Counted from the stretch's first letter, positions 47,058 to 58,503 are shown. The stretch: 64,000 nt of DNA from Pollenia angustigena (GCA_930367215.1 OV884060.1:12728001-12792000); one strand, 5' to 3'. Numbers and translations: made by a program. The notes: generated by a model from the sequence alone, not told the origin.

Positions 47058-48420
47058 GTTTATACCCTCCACCATGATGGGATAAGAGCCGAAAGTTATA
47101 TGAATAAATATATATGCACTGATTTGACTCAAGCCCGCCCACTCCAAGCCTAGCCACTTTTTTCGAATGTCTGGAATTATTATCGAAGCTATTTTTACTA
47201 AGTTTTGCACCTCTTTCTAATACGGATCTATTTTTTATGTGTATGGTAGATTCCACGCCCACTTATCTAACAATACTCACATTTTTTTTTTAGGGATTTT
47301 GTGTTTTGACAACACAGCTATGGGTAACAAAATTAGAAAATGTTTCACCTACCGCTTTGTAGTTATAAAGAAATGTATTTTCTGCCATGCCCACTTCTTC
47401 AATCCGACCCACATTTTGTAGGGTTATGTGGATTGATGACAAATATCCTTGTACTTAATTTAAAAACATTGGCTTTTGCCGTTCTCCAGTTATACGGGAA
47501 TCTATATATTTTTTGTATGGGAGATGCCACATCCACTTCTCCAATCCCGCCTATTTTTTAAAAATGTTTAAAGAGGCTGTATGAATAACTCACCTATGTG
47601 AACAAAATTTGAACAAATTCTCTCTTACCGTTCTCCACTCCCGCCCACAATTTGTTGGATGCTTTCTACTGATAACAAAGGTGCTTGTATCTAAATTGGA
47701 AGCTTTGGCTCTTGCCATTTTCCAGATATAAAAGAGTTTATAAAGTCTTTGTATGTGAAGTGCCACGCCACTTATTCGAGCATTCCCACATTTGGTCGGA
47801 TGTTTTATATTGGTAGCCAAGATGCTAATTCGAAAATATTGGCTTTTGTCATTCTCCAGATATACATAATAAAACAATAAAAATGGGTTAATGCGTATAA
47901 TTAAAGACAATAGAGTTTTTTTGCTCCTGTCTTAGCTATTTGGGGATCGATCATTTCAATATTTCAAATTTGACATAAATATATAAACAGCTGGTCCCCA
48001 TCATATCTGAAGTCTTCGAAAAATCTATTTTAACGGATAGACGGATGGACAGATGGACATCGTGATATGAACTTTTCTTCTTGTAGGAATCCTGAATATA
48101 ATTGCTTTTAAGGTTATAAAATCAATATTGTAGAAGTGACAAACGGAATGACAAAATTATATATGGGCATTTTCACAAAAAAGTGTAATTTTTGTAACGA
48201 AGCGCCAGCAAGCAAATAAGTTTATATTTTAGGGCCATATTGTCAAATATCTCCCATTTGTTTTACTAAATGTAGTGCTAATTGCGCTTTACGCCAAACT
48301 ATAAAAAGGCCAATAATACATATAAAACTTTTTTAATTGCTTGCTGGCGTTAAGTTACAAAAAGTAGACTCTTCTGTGGAAATGCCCATATACTCTTTTA
48401 CCTTCGGTGCAGGGTTTAAA
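47058..48420. repeat. Dispersed repeat with degenerate internal tandem units
   Basis: It starts TATACCCTCCACCATGATGG and ends near TTACCTTCGGTGCAGGGTTT. Inside, related units of roughly 100-130 bp recur, each with TTGGCTTTTGCC, TCTCCAG(T/A)TATA, TTTTTTGTATGG, a GCCACGCCC-type word and a CCCGCCCAC-type word (near 47150, 47240, 47390, 47530, 47640, 47770). A 231-bp MITE is inserted at 48161-48391. Noncoding. Confidence 0.55.
48161..48391. repeat. MITE, ATATGGGCATTTTCACA ends
   Basis: The left end ATATGGGCATTTTCACA and right end TGTGGAAATGCCCATAT are near-perfect inverted repeats, and pairing continues through GCGCCAGCAAGCAA against TTGCTTGCTGGCG. It sits between parts of the 47058-48420 repeat, with a possible TA target duplication included in the ends as written. 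No coding, probably Tc1/mariner-type MITE by size and TA ends, but that is inference. Confidence 0.7.
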
Positions 48421-50905
48421 AGGGGAATTTACCAATGACAAAGACATTTTCAAAGTATCGGTGCTCTTGGGAAATAAAATTGCAACGCCGACACATATAC
48501 ACTATAAAACTCTTATACTCCCTCTTGCGCTCCCTCGCCAAAAGCATTAGCTTGTTCTTTAATGCTATTTCTCAGTTGCTTTGCTATTATCTCTTTAAAG
48601 CAAATCCTTTATCTGCTTTACACATGCCCTTGACTAAAATCTACTTTGTTAGAAGCTTTTAACGAAGACTTAAAATTATTTCTCAGTATAAAATCTAAGA
48701 TTTAGTTTTTTTTTAGTTGTTCGTGTTTTGGCTGGACTTTCAAAGCCAATTACCTTCGATTTAGATCTGCTTTAAAAGTTTGTCGTCGTACAAAGTGCAT
48801 TTTGTTAAGTTTAAGGTTCCTTAATTGCAAATTTCATTACTTAAAAGTACTTTTAATAACAAAACCATAAAAAAAGATATTTAAAGTTAAGTAAATCTAC
48901 TACACCCTTTCTTTTTTTCCCCCTAAAACTTAATTTAATCCAGCCGCCAGTTAAAAAAAGAAGTTCAGACGTTTTTCGTTGTTTTTGTTCTTAATTTGTT
49001 TTTGCTTTATCTTAACTGCTTGAAAACAGCATTATTTTAAGTTTCCATAAACCGAATAAAAAAAGTTTAAGTTACTTTCGTCCTAATGAAATAAACCGAA
49101 ATGAAATTATTACAATGAAAAGGAATAAATAAATACAAAGAGAAAGTTTTGTTTGGTGTATATTTTGGTCATGAAACGTCTAACACTGGTACACTAAAAC
49201 AAAAAACCCTTGTGTGAAAAAACCACACAAAAGGACCCATTTTTACACTATAAACAAAAAAATTGTTGAGATGCACGTAAGAACCTTCTTGACTTTGTTA
49301 GCAATATAAATTTAATACTTAAATCAGAGTTTTTAATTAAAAAATCATTTTTTAATTAACAAAATACTTAAAAACTTACATAAGTTACCCTCGTGTGTGG
49401 TTTTCCACACATATGTAGCTTCTATGTTACTTGCACTAGAGATAACATTTGCTGTCGGCAAGTATGAATATTTTTGAAAATGTTGCCAAACTGCATGCAA
49501 TGTATGTTTTTTAAAGCAAGTGCTTATTTAAATTACATACAAGCTTTTCCAAAGACTTTAAAAATATTATACAAATAAAACTATAAAGGAAATGAGAATT
49601 ACAAGCACTCAAGTCTTATTTGCAACGATATCAAAGCTTAGGCAAAACACCAACACTAAACTAAACAGTGAGTCTGAGACTTTTTTCCGACTCTTTTCTG
49701 TTACACAAAAATTAGTTTTTACAAAAATAAACTTTTTAACTAACGCTTTTATTTGACTAAAACAAAAATTATGGTATATTGAGAAGAACTATGTTCTTGT
49801 TTATAACAAGTTAAAAAAATAAATATTTTGTTGAATTTTTTTTATTCTGTGAAACTAAATTTACCAAATTTTTTCCTTGATTTAACGAATTTGAAAAACT
49901 TTATTCTAATTGTGGAATTATTTAAAGTTCGGTTATTCAAAACATGTCTGCATTTGCTTGATAATATTGTTGACTTAACGAATTTGGTTTTTGTTTATAC
50001 CATCTACAAGATTTGGTTCAGTGTAACTAAAAGTTTTGTTAAAAAAAAAAAAAACAAAAATACATTGTTTTTTAAGTTTTTCTTCAAAGGACGAGTTTTT
50101 CTTTTTTTAATCTTTAATTTTTGGTTTATTCATACACTTATTCCTTTTTTATTTTTGGGCCAAGTTTGTTAAGAGCCAAATACCAAATAAAGGTTATCAA
50201 GTATGGCAAACACGTTTCTTATTTAATGCAATTTTTCTTCTGCTGCTTTTGTTTGGTTTCTAGATTTTTTTTTCTGCCAACTTAAAAAACATCCTGATGA
50301 ACATGCTTGTGGGTATGTCCTTGTGCCTTTTGTTATTTAAAATGAGAACGTTAACAGAGAAAAGAAAACAAAGTCTTTATTATCATTATTTTCCACATCA
50401 TCGTCCTCATCAGCGGCTGGGAACAACAGTAGCATTATGTTAAAGGCCGCATTTGTTATCCTTAAAACTAATCAACACTGAGTTAAAGCCACATTATTAG
50501 TTAATGTGTCTTTCTACTTTTCACCGATACCCAGCTGTTACTTTTTCCGTTTGCCTGCATTTCCTCTCCACTTATTTGGTGAAAGTATAAATAAAATTCT
50601 CTGCATAAAAGAATTTCTTGTTAAAAGCAAAAACCCAGAATGTAAGCTGAAGTAAAGAATTGCTTATCATTTAATATAAAATGTTAAAATAATGAAATCT
50701 CGTTAACTACATAATGATTAAATACAGCAAAAAACAAAACTTCTTCAAAGAAGAATGAGCAAAATTAAAAAACATCATGAAAGATGTTAATTTTACGAAT
50801 TGATATCATTATTTTAACAAAATCATGTAAAAATGACTTTGGCTTATGACTAAAAACATTTGAAAACGATTAGCAACTTTATAAAAATGATAGATTAATT
50901 AAGGT
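48421..50905. other. Long noncoding stretch
   Basis: Open frames at 48435-48662 and 49828-50172 (Phe/Lys-rich, driven by T/A runs) show no domain. No repeat boundary recognised. This is one of the longest stretches without identifiable mobile DNA, so regulatory sequence could lie here, but I see no specific site. Confidence 0.35.
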
Positions 50906-50907
50906 AG

Positions 50908-50983
50908 AAAACGGTGCTATAAAAGTGAAGGGAAACATATGCTGGGGTTTTAATCGAGCAATTTTGCATTTTTTGGACTCCAT
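50908..50983. repeat. ~76-bp direct repeat, copy 1
   Basis: The segment with GTGAAGGGAAACATATGCTG and ATCGAGCAATTTTGCAT through TTGGACTCCA recurs at 51346-51420 in the same orientation. Confidence 0.7.
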
Positions 50984-50997
50984 AGATTCCAAACATA

Positions 50998-51240
50998 CAC
51001 AGAAAAAATACAAATTGATATCAATTAAAAAAAGTTTGTAATATTAATTAAAAAAAAATTTATTAAATTTAAATCAATAAACAAATTAAAAGTATCAATT
51101 AAATATTTTTTTGATATTCATAACATCTGCTGCAGTACCCTACTGTTGATTTAAGTAAACATTTAATTACATCGATTAATTTTTTAATTAAAACTGATTT
51201 TATTTTTGATTTAAAGTTTAATTGAAAAATAAATGGATTT
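50998..51240. repeat. CACAGAAAAAA-type element with TTAATTAA motif
   Basis: It begins CACAGAAAAAATACAAATTG and continues with repeated AATTAAA, TTAATTAAAA and TCAATTAAAT words, like 19744-19982. The mirrored CTGTG end was not found, so it is truncated or its right end is diverged. Confidence 0.4.
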
Positions 51241-51345
51241 ATAAAACGGATTTTCTATTGAAATGATTTTTGTTTATAATTAAATTGCCTTTAAAATAAT
51301 AAACGAAAAAAACAACCTTGTAAAAAAAATATTTTTTTTTAAGTT

Positions 51346-51420
51346 AAAAACGGTTCTACAACAGTGAAGGGAAACATATTCTGGGGTTTTATCGAGCAAT
51401 TTTGCTTTTTTGGACTCCAA
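51346..51420. repeat. ~76-bp direct repeat, copy 2
   Basis: Diverged copy of 50908-50983; the pair flanks the TTAATTAA-rich element. Confidence 0.7.
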
Positions 51421-52072
51421 TTTGTACCACTTTCATTTGGCTCAATCCTAAAGTCAAAATTATGTCTTGTATCTGGCTAACAAGAAACATGCCTGATCTT
51501 AGAGATTATGTTTGTTAGTACTTAAAGGCCTCTAGCCTTACATTTTTTTTTTTTTGTTATCATATGCTTAACGTCCAGACAGGCGTGCAGATATTTTAAG
51601 TTAATGATATTTTGGTTTTTTGACGAGGTTCGCTTCAGCTCTGAGTCCTCTAATAGCCACTTTTCATTTGTGCGCGAAGATACCTTGTTGCACCCTGCAT
51701 TTACACTTATTCGGAAAATCCAGAAGTAATCCTTTGTTCTTTAGTATAGAGCAGTAAAGGGCACACACATACTATCACATTTATGCTTGTGTTGACGAAA
51801 TAACAACAAAGCAACAGCCAAACGTACATTGTCACAGACCACACAAATAAGTTTATAGTGTACATGTGCCGACGTCACACAAGCAGCATTTTTGTTCCTA
51901 TGCACGCGTACATTGGTATAGAGATAACAAAAGAATACAAAATCATTTTGCATTCCAATCAAATGATATTTATTTAAAGCTGCGTTTTCGAGATTACAGG
52001 TAAATTAGGTTTAGTTAATCTTAAAAAAGATTTGTGCCAACAGCTTAGTTTTGCTTAAAATTATAAGGCCAC
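51421..52072. other. Noncoding DNA
   Basis: T run near 51545. The minus-strand open frame at 51741-51962 has no domain. Confidence 0.35.
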
Positions 52073-52176
52073 ATTCATAAAAAATATTTCAAGTTTATCA
52101 CAGGCTTATGAATCGAATTTTCTATGAAAATTTGTTTAATAAACCTTTTATTAATCAAAAATATTTTTTATGAATA
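52073..52176. repeat. Short MITE, ATTCATAAAAAATATTT ends, copy 2
   Basis: ATTCATAAAAAATATTT on the left and AAATATTTTTTATGAAT on the right are perfect inverted repeats; the interior is similar to 43495-43600 (GTTTAT...TTAATAAACC). Confidence 0.65.
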
Positions 52177-52633
52177 ACCCCCATATTCTCACATCACATT
52201 TCGCCAAAAAAAAATTTGAGCTTAAGACTACGTTAACCTTAGTTTAAACTAAATACAAATCTCAAAAACCCTGTCAGGTATGAACCATAAAATAATATTG
52301 AACAGATTTTGATGTAAAGATGAAGTTTATTTTGATCGCTGACCGCCTATGCATGATTTCATGCAGTCGCCATAAGAAACCCTCACTGAATTTTTCTTTT
52401 TGGAATGTATTGTTGTTTATCGTAAACGTTCATTAGCTTAATAATCTTTTTTTTAGCATTTAAGATTATAAGTTTCAGAATTACCGAAGAAGTTGTTTTT
52501 TTTAACCCTTCGTCTTACTCATGAGTCGATTTTAAATGTAATTTTAGTATATTTAAAACTCAGGTAGAGACTTGAAATTTCTAGAACTTAGTTTTCTAAA
52601 AAAAGCTGAAAAAACATATCCTGGAAAGGACAT
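52177..52633. other. Noncoding DNA
   Basis: No feature seen. Confidence 0.3.
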
Positions 52634-52634
52634 A

Positions 52635-54200
52635 TTTTTTTTTTTTTTAACGATAAACCAACACTCAGGGGATGCCCCCTATATATGCAGTGCATTGTGT
52701 TGATCGGGAAAATAAGGTTTGGGAAGGAGGAAAGAGGGAATAGTGTTTGTGGACATTTGACTTGAATCTTAATAAATTATAAGTACCGGGAAAGACCACT
52801 GCGGGAAGTTTATTCTACACACGGATAGTTCGACTGAAAAACGAACCTTCTCTATAATGCGTTGTGCGAAACACAGGACAATCGACTACAAACGGATGTG
52901 ATCCACTGGATGAGCGAGTATTACGAAGAAATACTCGGGCGGGTAGAATAAGTTCACTTATCTCAGTGGAACACCTCCCATGGTAATATCGATAGAAAAG
53001 TGTCACACAACCCACATTCCGACGATGCCCCAATGAGTCAATAGAGTTGGATACCCTACTGTCATTGATGAGCTTCACCGCCCTCCTTTGTACACGGTCC
53101 AGAAGGTTCAAAATAGACTTTGAAGCCCCTGCCCATATATGGGAGTTGTATTCCATCTTCGGTCGGATATAGGTGGTATAGATAGTAAGGAGATCGGAGG
53201 AAGTGAAGTAAGTCTTGCACCGTTTCAAAAAACCTAAACACTTGAATGCCTCTTTCGACACTTTAAAAACGTGTTTATTCCAGCGGACATCGCACTGTAT
53301 TCTCATGCCCAGAACATCAAGAGTATCCGATTCCTTAATATCAATGCCACCCATTAATAAAGATGACATAGTTGGTCCCACGGCCCGTCTGTGGGTCAAC
53401 ATACAACATTGGGTCTTGCGTGCATTAAATTCGACCCTATTCGCTTGACCCCACTCAGAGATTGCAGCTAGGTCCTGATTAAGAGTGTCATTCATATTTT
53501 GCCTTTTGCCCCCAATCTCAACAAGGCTTGGCCTATGATCGAAGGAATGTGAATGACAAATGTTGCTGTCATCTGCAAAAGAGTAGATAGGATTTGAAGT
53601 ATGACCAAGAAGGTCATTAAGAAATATAAGAAATAGCGTAGGAGAAAGGACAGAACCTTGCGGTACCCCTGAATTTACCTGAAACTCGTTTGATGCAATC
53701 CCATCTATAACAACACGTATAGTGCGATCACTGAGGAAACTCGATATAAATCGAGAGAAATCATTACCGACACCAAAAGCAATAAGCTTTGACACAAGCG
53801 CACCATGCCACACCCGATGAAACGCCTTGGAAATATCCAGAGCAACCACTTTGCATTCACCAAAGCGGTGAATGGACCGACTCCAACGTTCTGAAAGAAA
53901 CGCTAACAGGTCTCCTGTAGATCGGCTACCACGAAAACCATACTGTCTGTCACTGAGAAGTGAATTTGTCTCCAGATATTTCACAAGATGGTAATTAACC
54001 ATGCTCTCCATCACCTTCGAGAGCGAAGAGCAAATTGCGATTGGGCGGTAATTATCAGGGTTAGTAGCCTCACCCTTCTTGGGGATTGGCTGAACATTGG
54101 CCACCTTCCAGCAAGAGGGAAAGATTCCCGCACGGTACGAAGAGCTGAAAAGGTTGGCCAATGGACGAGCTAACGTCGAACAGCACTGTTTCAATACCAT
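52635..54200 (-). pseudogene. Jockey-type LINE reverse transcriptase, nearly intact but 5' truncated
   Basis: On the minus strand one frame is open from about 54257 to a TAG at 52815-52817 and, apart from that stop (TAG where TGG for Trp is expected in RVWNKLP), continues to a natural-looking TGA at 52665-52667. RT blocks are all visible: VANVQPIPKKGEATNPDNYR, DRQYGFRGSRSTGDLL, motif A VVALDISKAFHRVWH, motif B NSGVPQGSVLSPTLFLIFLN, motif C YSFADDSNICHSH with both catalytic Asp, then VEFNARKTQCC and a thumb-type DVLGMRIQCDVRWNKH. No RNase H follows, which fits Jockey. The plus-strand T run at 52635-52648 is the poly(A) tail. Homology ends near 54200; residues before VLKQCCSTLARPLANLF come from flanking DNA. 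The endonuclease and ORF1 are lost. Confidence 0.92.
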
Positions 54201-54240
54201 ATATATATAAGGAAACTTATTCAATATTTTACTGCACACA

Positions 54241-54913
54241 TCACATTCGTAACACATGTGGTCTGGCCAAACCCATATATATTTTGGACAGAAGATGCCA
54301 TAATTTTAACTTTCTTTCTTGCTGTTTTTAATTATGTTTTGTTTAATTATATTTTATTTATTTAATTTTATTAAACACACAAACTATTGCTCCATCTAGT
54401 TCTTAATTTGGAAAAAAAAAACAATAAGCACAGCAACGAGTAACTCACGTTCAGAAGTTGATTTTTATATGTGAAGAGTACAGGCTAATAACTTAGAACA
54501 TAATTAAGCTGCTGAGGAAGGTTATGAAATTAAACCTTCACAACTGACTGTGTTCAAAATAAGGTATTGAAATTAAATTGGTCATAAAACCAAATGAATC
54601 GTTTGCTTCTAAGGACGATGAAGAAGAGCCACATGTACAAATTTGTCATGATTATTTCTATGGTAAAGATTGAAGGCGAAGCGATTAAAACTGAAGTAAT
54701 CCGGTTTAGCGACGTAAAAATTTACTCAAAATATATTAATTTGTATATTATAAATAAAAATAATATGAATATGTTTGCATATCATTTCATATGATGAATT
54801 TCATATTTTATTTAAATTAAAAATGTGTATAGTATAACATTTAGTTAAAAAAATTGGTTTTATTTATTCAAAAGTTGGTTGGGTCTGGCTAGACTTATGC
54901 GTTACGAATGTGA
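54241..54913. repeat. Inverted-repeat element, TCACATTCGTAAC ends
   Basis: The left end TCACATTCGTAAC (54241) and right end GTTACGAATGTGA (ending 54913) are perfect inverted repeats. Pairing continues with GTCTGGCCAAACCCA against TGGGTCTGGCTAGAC, imperfectly. The enclosed 670 bp contains an open frame (54594-54794) without a domain. The left end adjoins the 5' boundary of the LINE. No clear target duplication. Confidence 0.55.
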
Positions 54914-54945
54914 AAATAAAAACATGTGTAAGACCGAGGGTTAAG

Positions 54946-55240
54946 AGTGCCCAGGCAGGTTAGTTGGTAGTGAGCTAGTGACCGTAGAGCTTCGCGGGAT
55001 TAGTTAAGGTAAAAAAAAATTCCTGATTTTTTTTCATTCAGAAATTACGGGTAATTGTTAAGGGTTTTAAAATTATCCATTATCAGAGGTTAGAATTCAA
55101 AAGAATTCAACCCAGGTTCGAGCCCCAGCTCAGCCAAGAAAATTATCAATAAATTTTAATAAAATTTCATGAAAATTAAATCTGATGAACTCTAGCCTAA
55201 CTAAAAATATCAAAAATGAAAAATTAACAGTTCAACTAAA
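54946..55240 (+). repeat. SINE with type 2 head and shared tail
   Basis: The head reads GGCAGGTTAGTTGGTAGTGA (A box) as at 40.4 kb. A B box, CCAGGTTCGAGCCCCAG, follows only at 55115, so about 100 bp of extra sequence separates the boxes (an insertion or a fusion of two units). The tail from AAGAAAATTATCAATAAATT through ATGAAAATTAAATCTGATGA is the tail of the type 1 SINE family. Confidence 0.6.
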
Positions 55241-55394
55241 AATCACAACTGTTCTTATCCATTTATTTGAAAATAATAAATTTAAAAAAAAAATGGTTCA
55301 GAAAGTGGCAACGCTGGCTTACAACACACTCCTCACACATGATAATATAGCATGATACATTTGCATCATGATAATGCAGAAGACAAAAATGTTT

Positions 55395-55960
55395 TATAGG
55401 TAGGTTAGGTAAGGTTAGGTTAAAAAGGGTTATGCGCCCAAGCGCACACTTCCATTCGGAGACCAATATGGTCCATTGTGAATCCCTTCAATTAAAAGAA
55501 AAAAGAAAAGACAGTAAAGGAAAGAAGTATGAGATGGATAGAAACAAGAAAGATAGAAAGTTAGAAGATTTCGCGTAGAACTATTTCCCTCTCTACAGTC
55601 CCCTCAAAAGAAACAGCCGCACTATTTCCCTGACAAACCCCAGAGATCAGCCAGACTACATCTAGCGATGCAGCCCAGTTCGTCGTGAAACCAATCTCCT
55701 AGCCACTTCTGCCTGAGACCCTGCATCCTGGGACAATGGCACAGTACATGCTCGATCGTCTACAGCTCCTCTGAATCATCGCACAATCTGTAGAAGTCCG
55801 GTATGGCGTTGTCCCATCTGCCCGAAAAGCCCTGACAGGACAATGACCCGTCAAGAACCCTATAAGTGTTCTAAGAACCCTGGTTGCCCCCGCGTTCAAT
55901 CTGGGCCATAGTGCCCTGGACACCCTGCAACTCGTTCCGTCCCTCCAGGCTAACCCCCCT
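55395..55960 (-). pseudogene. LINE RNase H tail with AACCT-repeat 3' end
   Basis: The minus-strand frame reads RVLRTLIGFLTGHCPVRAF and, after a shift, YRLCDDSEEL, a stop, TIEHVLCHCPRMQGLRQKWL and GCIARCSLADLWGLSG, the Cys/His tail that follows RNase H in I/LOA-type LINEs. RT and RNase H catalytic residues are missing. The 3' UTR runs to 55400, where it ends in AACCTAACCTTACCTAACC on the minus strand, a repeat tail known from some fly LINEs. The tail resembles the insect telomere repeat TTAGG only superficially. Inactive. Confidence 0.72.
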
Positions 55961-57011
55961 GTCCCTTGTTTTATAAGTAATTTTCTTTTAAAATTCTCTT
56001 TATTTTCGCTACTTGAACATATATTTTTGTTATACTTTAAGGCATCATTTTTAAGAGTTTAAAACATAATATTCTTTATCATCAAATCTATTCAATGTGT
56101 AGAAATTATGTTATAAACTTTTTGTGAAAAAACTCTTTATTTAACTTTTTATGTAAATATATCATCTCACTTTGTATAATATACAATTAATTATACATTT
56201 AAAGCATACATTTAGGAGGAAAAAAATATAAATTGTCTTTATTCTTAAAGAAATCATTATAAACTTTATTAAATTCCCCTTTTTACTTAAAATCAGAAGT
56301 TCCTTTAACAATTTAATGAATTTTTTTTCTAGCTAAGAAGAGCATACTTGGCTTGCAGTCAATTATAAAATTGCTATTTGTATAAAAGCATTGCAATTAA
56401 AATTTTAATTACAAATATAACTTAGGAAGAATGTTATACAAAATGTCTTAATAAACATAAGAAAAACAACTTTAGTTTAAAATAGCCAAGCAAAATAATA
56501 TGAAATTCTACGCATTTTCTGCTATTTAACAAATTATTTAGACTTAAAGCATACTTTTAGGAGTCAAGGGTAAATACATAGTAGTTTTTATATACAATTT
56601 TTCTTTTAAATATCTAAGTTTTTTTTTTAAAAAGGATGGCAACAAAAAGATAACTTTTAAAGTGAATTTAAGTAAAATATTGTGTGATAGAAAACATCAA
56701 CCACCTTTTATACTCGAAGAAACAATGTAAATAATATCGGGTTTCAAAATTCCTTAAAAGAAAGAAAAACAGACTCAACCCATAAAATAAACAAAGGCAT
56801 ACCTTTAAATAAACTTACATATCTACACATAAATACAAACTAAAACTTTGTAATGGAAACATATCGGATTGTAAAGCTAATAACAAAACAAACAAAAGCA
56901 TAAACTCTGGCGCTAGTCTAAGAAATTTTGGCTAAAAAGAAACTAAGCAAAATTAGCTCTTTTCTTCTTTAGCATATCTTAAGGCCTCAAAAAAAAAATA
57001 TCAACAAAAAT
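55961..57011. promoter_or_regulatory. Upstream region of the receptor gene
   Basis: This is the AT-rich DNA between the last LINE remnant and the receptor start codon. It has few obvious repeats, which fits 5' UTR, intron or promoter sequence of the gene, but I see no TATA box or initiator I would defend. A good splice acceptor occurs at its end, so the transcription start may lie further upstream. Confidence 0.3.
56961..56972 (+). other. Candidate splice acceptor in the 5' UTR
   Basis: CTCTTTTCTTCTTTAG ends at 56972: an uninterrupted pyrimidine tract plus AG, 39 bases before the start codon. If used, 56973 begins the exon that holds the start codon and the 5' UTR is split. The upstream exon was not identified. 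Confidence 0.4.
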
Positions 57012-58503
57012 ATGGGGTGTGCTAAAGGCTTATCAGTGAAAAAATTAACTATTTTTTTAGCCATTATATTAATAGAGGAAATCAATTCTGAAATCAGCCA
57101 ACCGGAAGATGAATTTCAATATAATCAGGGCAGTTTTGGTAATAACACAAACATAAGACCAGTAGATGTGGTAGGCGATATAGAAGCAACTTCCGTTGCC
57201 AGTGCCACCATGAGCAACCCAAACTTGAAACATATGGCAAATCTCTATAATTCATGGAACAATACAACTGATGCCATTAAAGATGATGATAGAAAAGATA
57301 ATAATAAAGCACCTCAGGCCTCTAAATATCAAAGTAATCACCAAGAAAAACAGATATCTTTAAACAAACTTCAATACAATAAACATAATTATTATCACCA
57401 AAAGCAACAACGACAGCAGCAGCATGAAACTAAACAACGTGGTCTTCATCATCATCGCAGACATCGACATTTTTACACACATTATAACAAATATCCTTTT
57501 GAACAGCACAAACAGCATCATGTCAAACATCATGTTCTAAAAATGGAGCAGCAACAGCAGCAGACACATCACCGAAGTCATTATAAAAAATCACAAATTA
57601 AACAAAATCCCTCATCTTCTTCGAATGAACATAAACAATTATCTATAACACCGGAAATACAAGAGAAATCATTTGTGGGTCATAGAAAAACAGAAATAAT
57701 TCCCTTGAGTTATGGAAGTGATAGAGATGTGGATGATATTCTGCCAATACTGCCACAGGATTTTAATTATCAAAATGATGATGATTTTGAAATGCTGTGG
57801 CACCATAAAAAAGAAAATGAAAATCCAAATCAAAACCTAAATCAAAATGAATATAGAATAACAACACCATCAAGCGTGCAACACAGTGGGCAGGCAACAA
57901 CCATGTACAGCAGCAACTATTATGAAGGTGAATTATTGCCAGATGATGATACAGCCACCACACAATACAACTTTGCTGATGACTTCTTTTTTGATACCGA
58001 CAACAAATATTCCTATCCCACACATTTGTATCAGCATCAGAGCCATCCGCATTTGACTCAAACGGGAGATTATTTTGCTGCTTCTCCCCGTTCGGGCAGA
58101 CATCGCGGTCGTGCCACCTCTCATATTATAGCCAGCCATAATCTATTGCATTCGGTGGGCTCGAAAAAATTTCGCTCGTTGCCTGAAACCGAACAAGACT
58201 ATCAAACGCAACGTTTCATTTATGTTCCTCCTATACAGAGACATTGGCCTGTCAAGCGCGAGGCTGTGGTTGAGGGCGATGTTATATTGGGTGGTCTTAT
58301 GATGGTGCATTCGCGAGAAGATAGTATAACTTGTGGACCCATTATGCCACAGGGTGGTATACAGGCCCTAGAAGCCATGTTGTATACCATCGATCGTATA
58401 AATGAAATGGACCTATTGCCAAATATTACATTGGGGGCTCATATTTTAGATGATTGTGACAAGGACTCGTATGGCTTGGAAATGGCAGTAGATTTTATTA
58501 AAG
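57012..58503 (+). CDS. mtt: First coding exon of a metabotropic-glutamate-receptor-like class C GPCR (mtt/DmXR-like)
   Basis: A plasma-membrane receptor exon; family members sense an amino-acid-like ligand in an extracellular Venus-flytrap domain and signal through a seven-helix domain encoded further on. The start ATG is the first in the frame. Residues 1-26 look like a signal peptide (KK, then LTIFLAIILI). Residues about 27-415 are a low-complexity extension with an Asn/Ser-rich part, a His/Gln-rich part (about 109-192), an acidic patch near 237-262 and a Lys-Arg at 415-416. The ligand-binding domain starts at VVEGDVILGGLMMVH (from 419). It contains ITCGPIMPQGGIQALEAMLY (Cys441) and AHILDDCDKDSYGLEMAVDF (Cys482), both typical class C positions. 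The exon ends one base into codon 498 (phase 1). CGPIMPQGGIQALEAML and ILDDCDKD fit what I recall of mtt better than mGluR or vertebrate mGlu receptors; symbol moderately sure, family very sure. Ligand contacts lie in later exons. Confidence 0.85.

Noticed and set aside
49828..50172. 114-residue open frame with hydrophobic Phe-rich stretches, possibly a membrane protein
   Set aside because: The composition follows from T/A runs; there is no domain, and poly(A)-derived Lys runs interrupt it.
55395..55420. Telomere-like TTAGG repeats, possible interstitial telomere
   Set aside because: Only a few degenerate units, directly at the 3' end of a LINE tail; flies lack the TTAGG telomere.
57763..58139. 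Antisense open frames opposite the receptor exon
   Set aside because: They are shadows of the low-complexity coding sequence and have no domain of their own.
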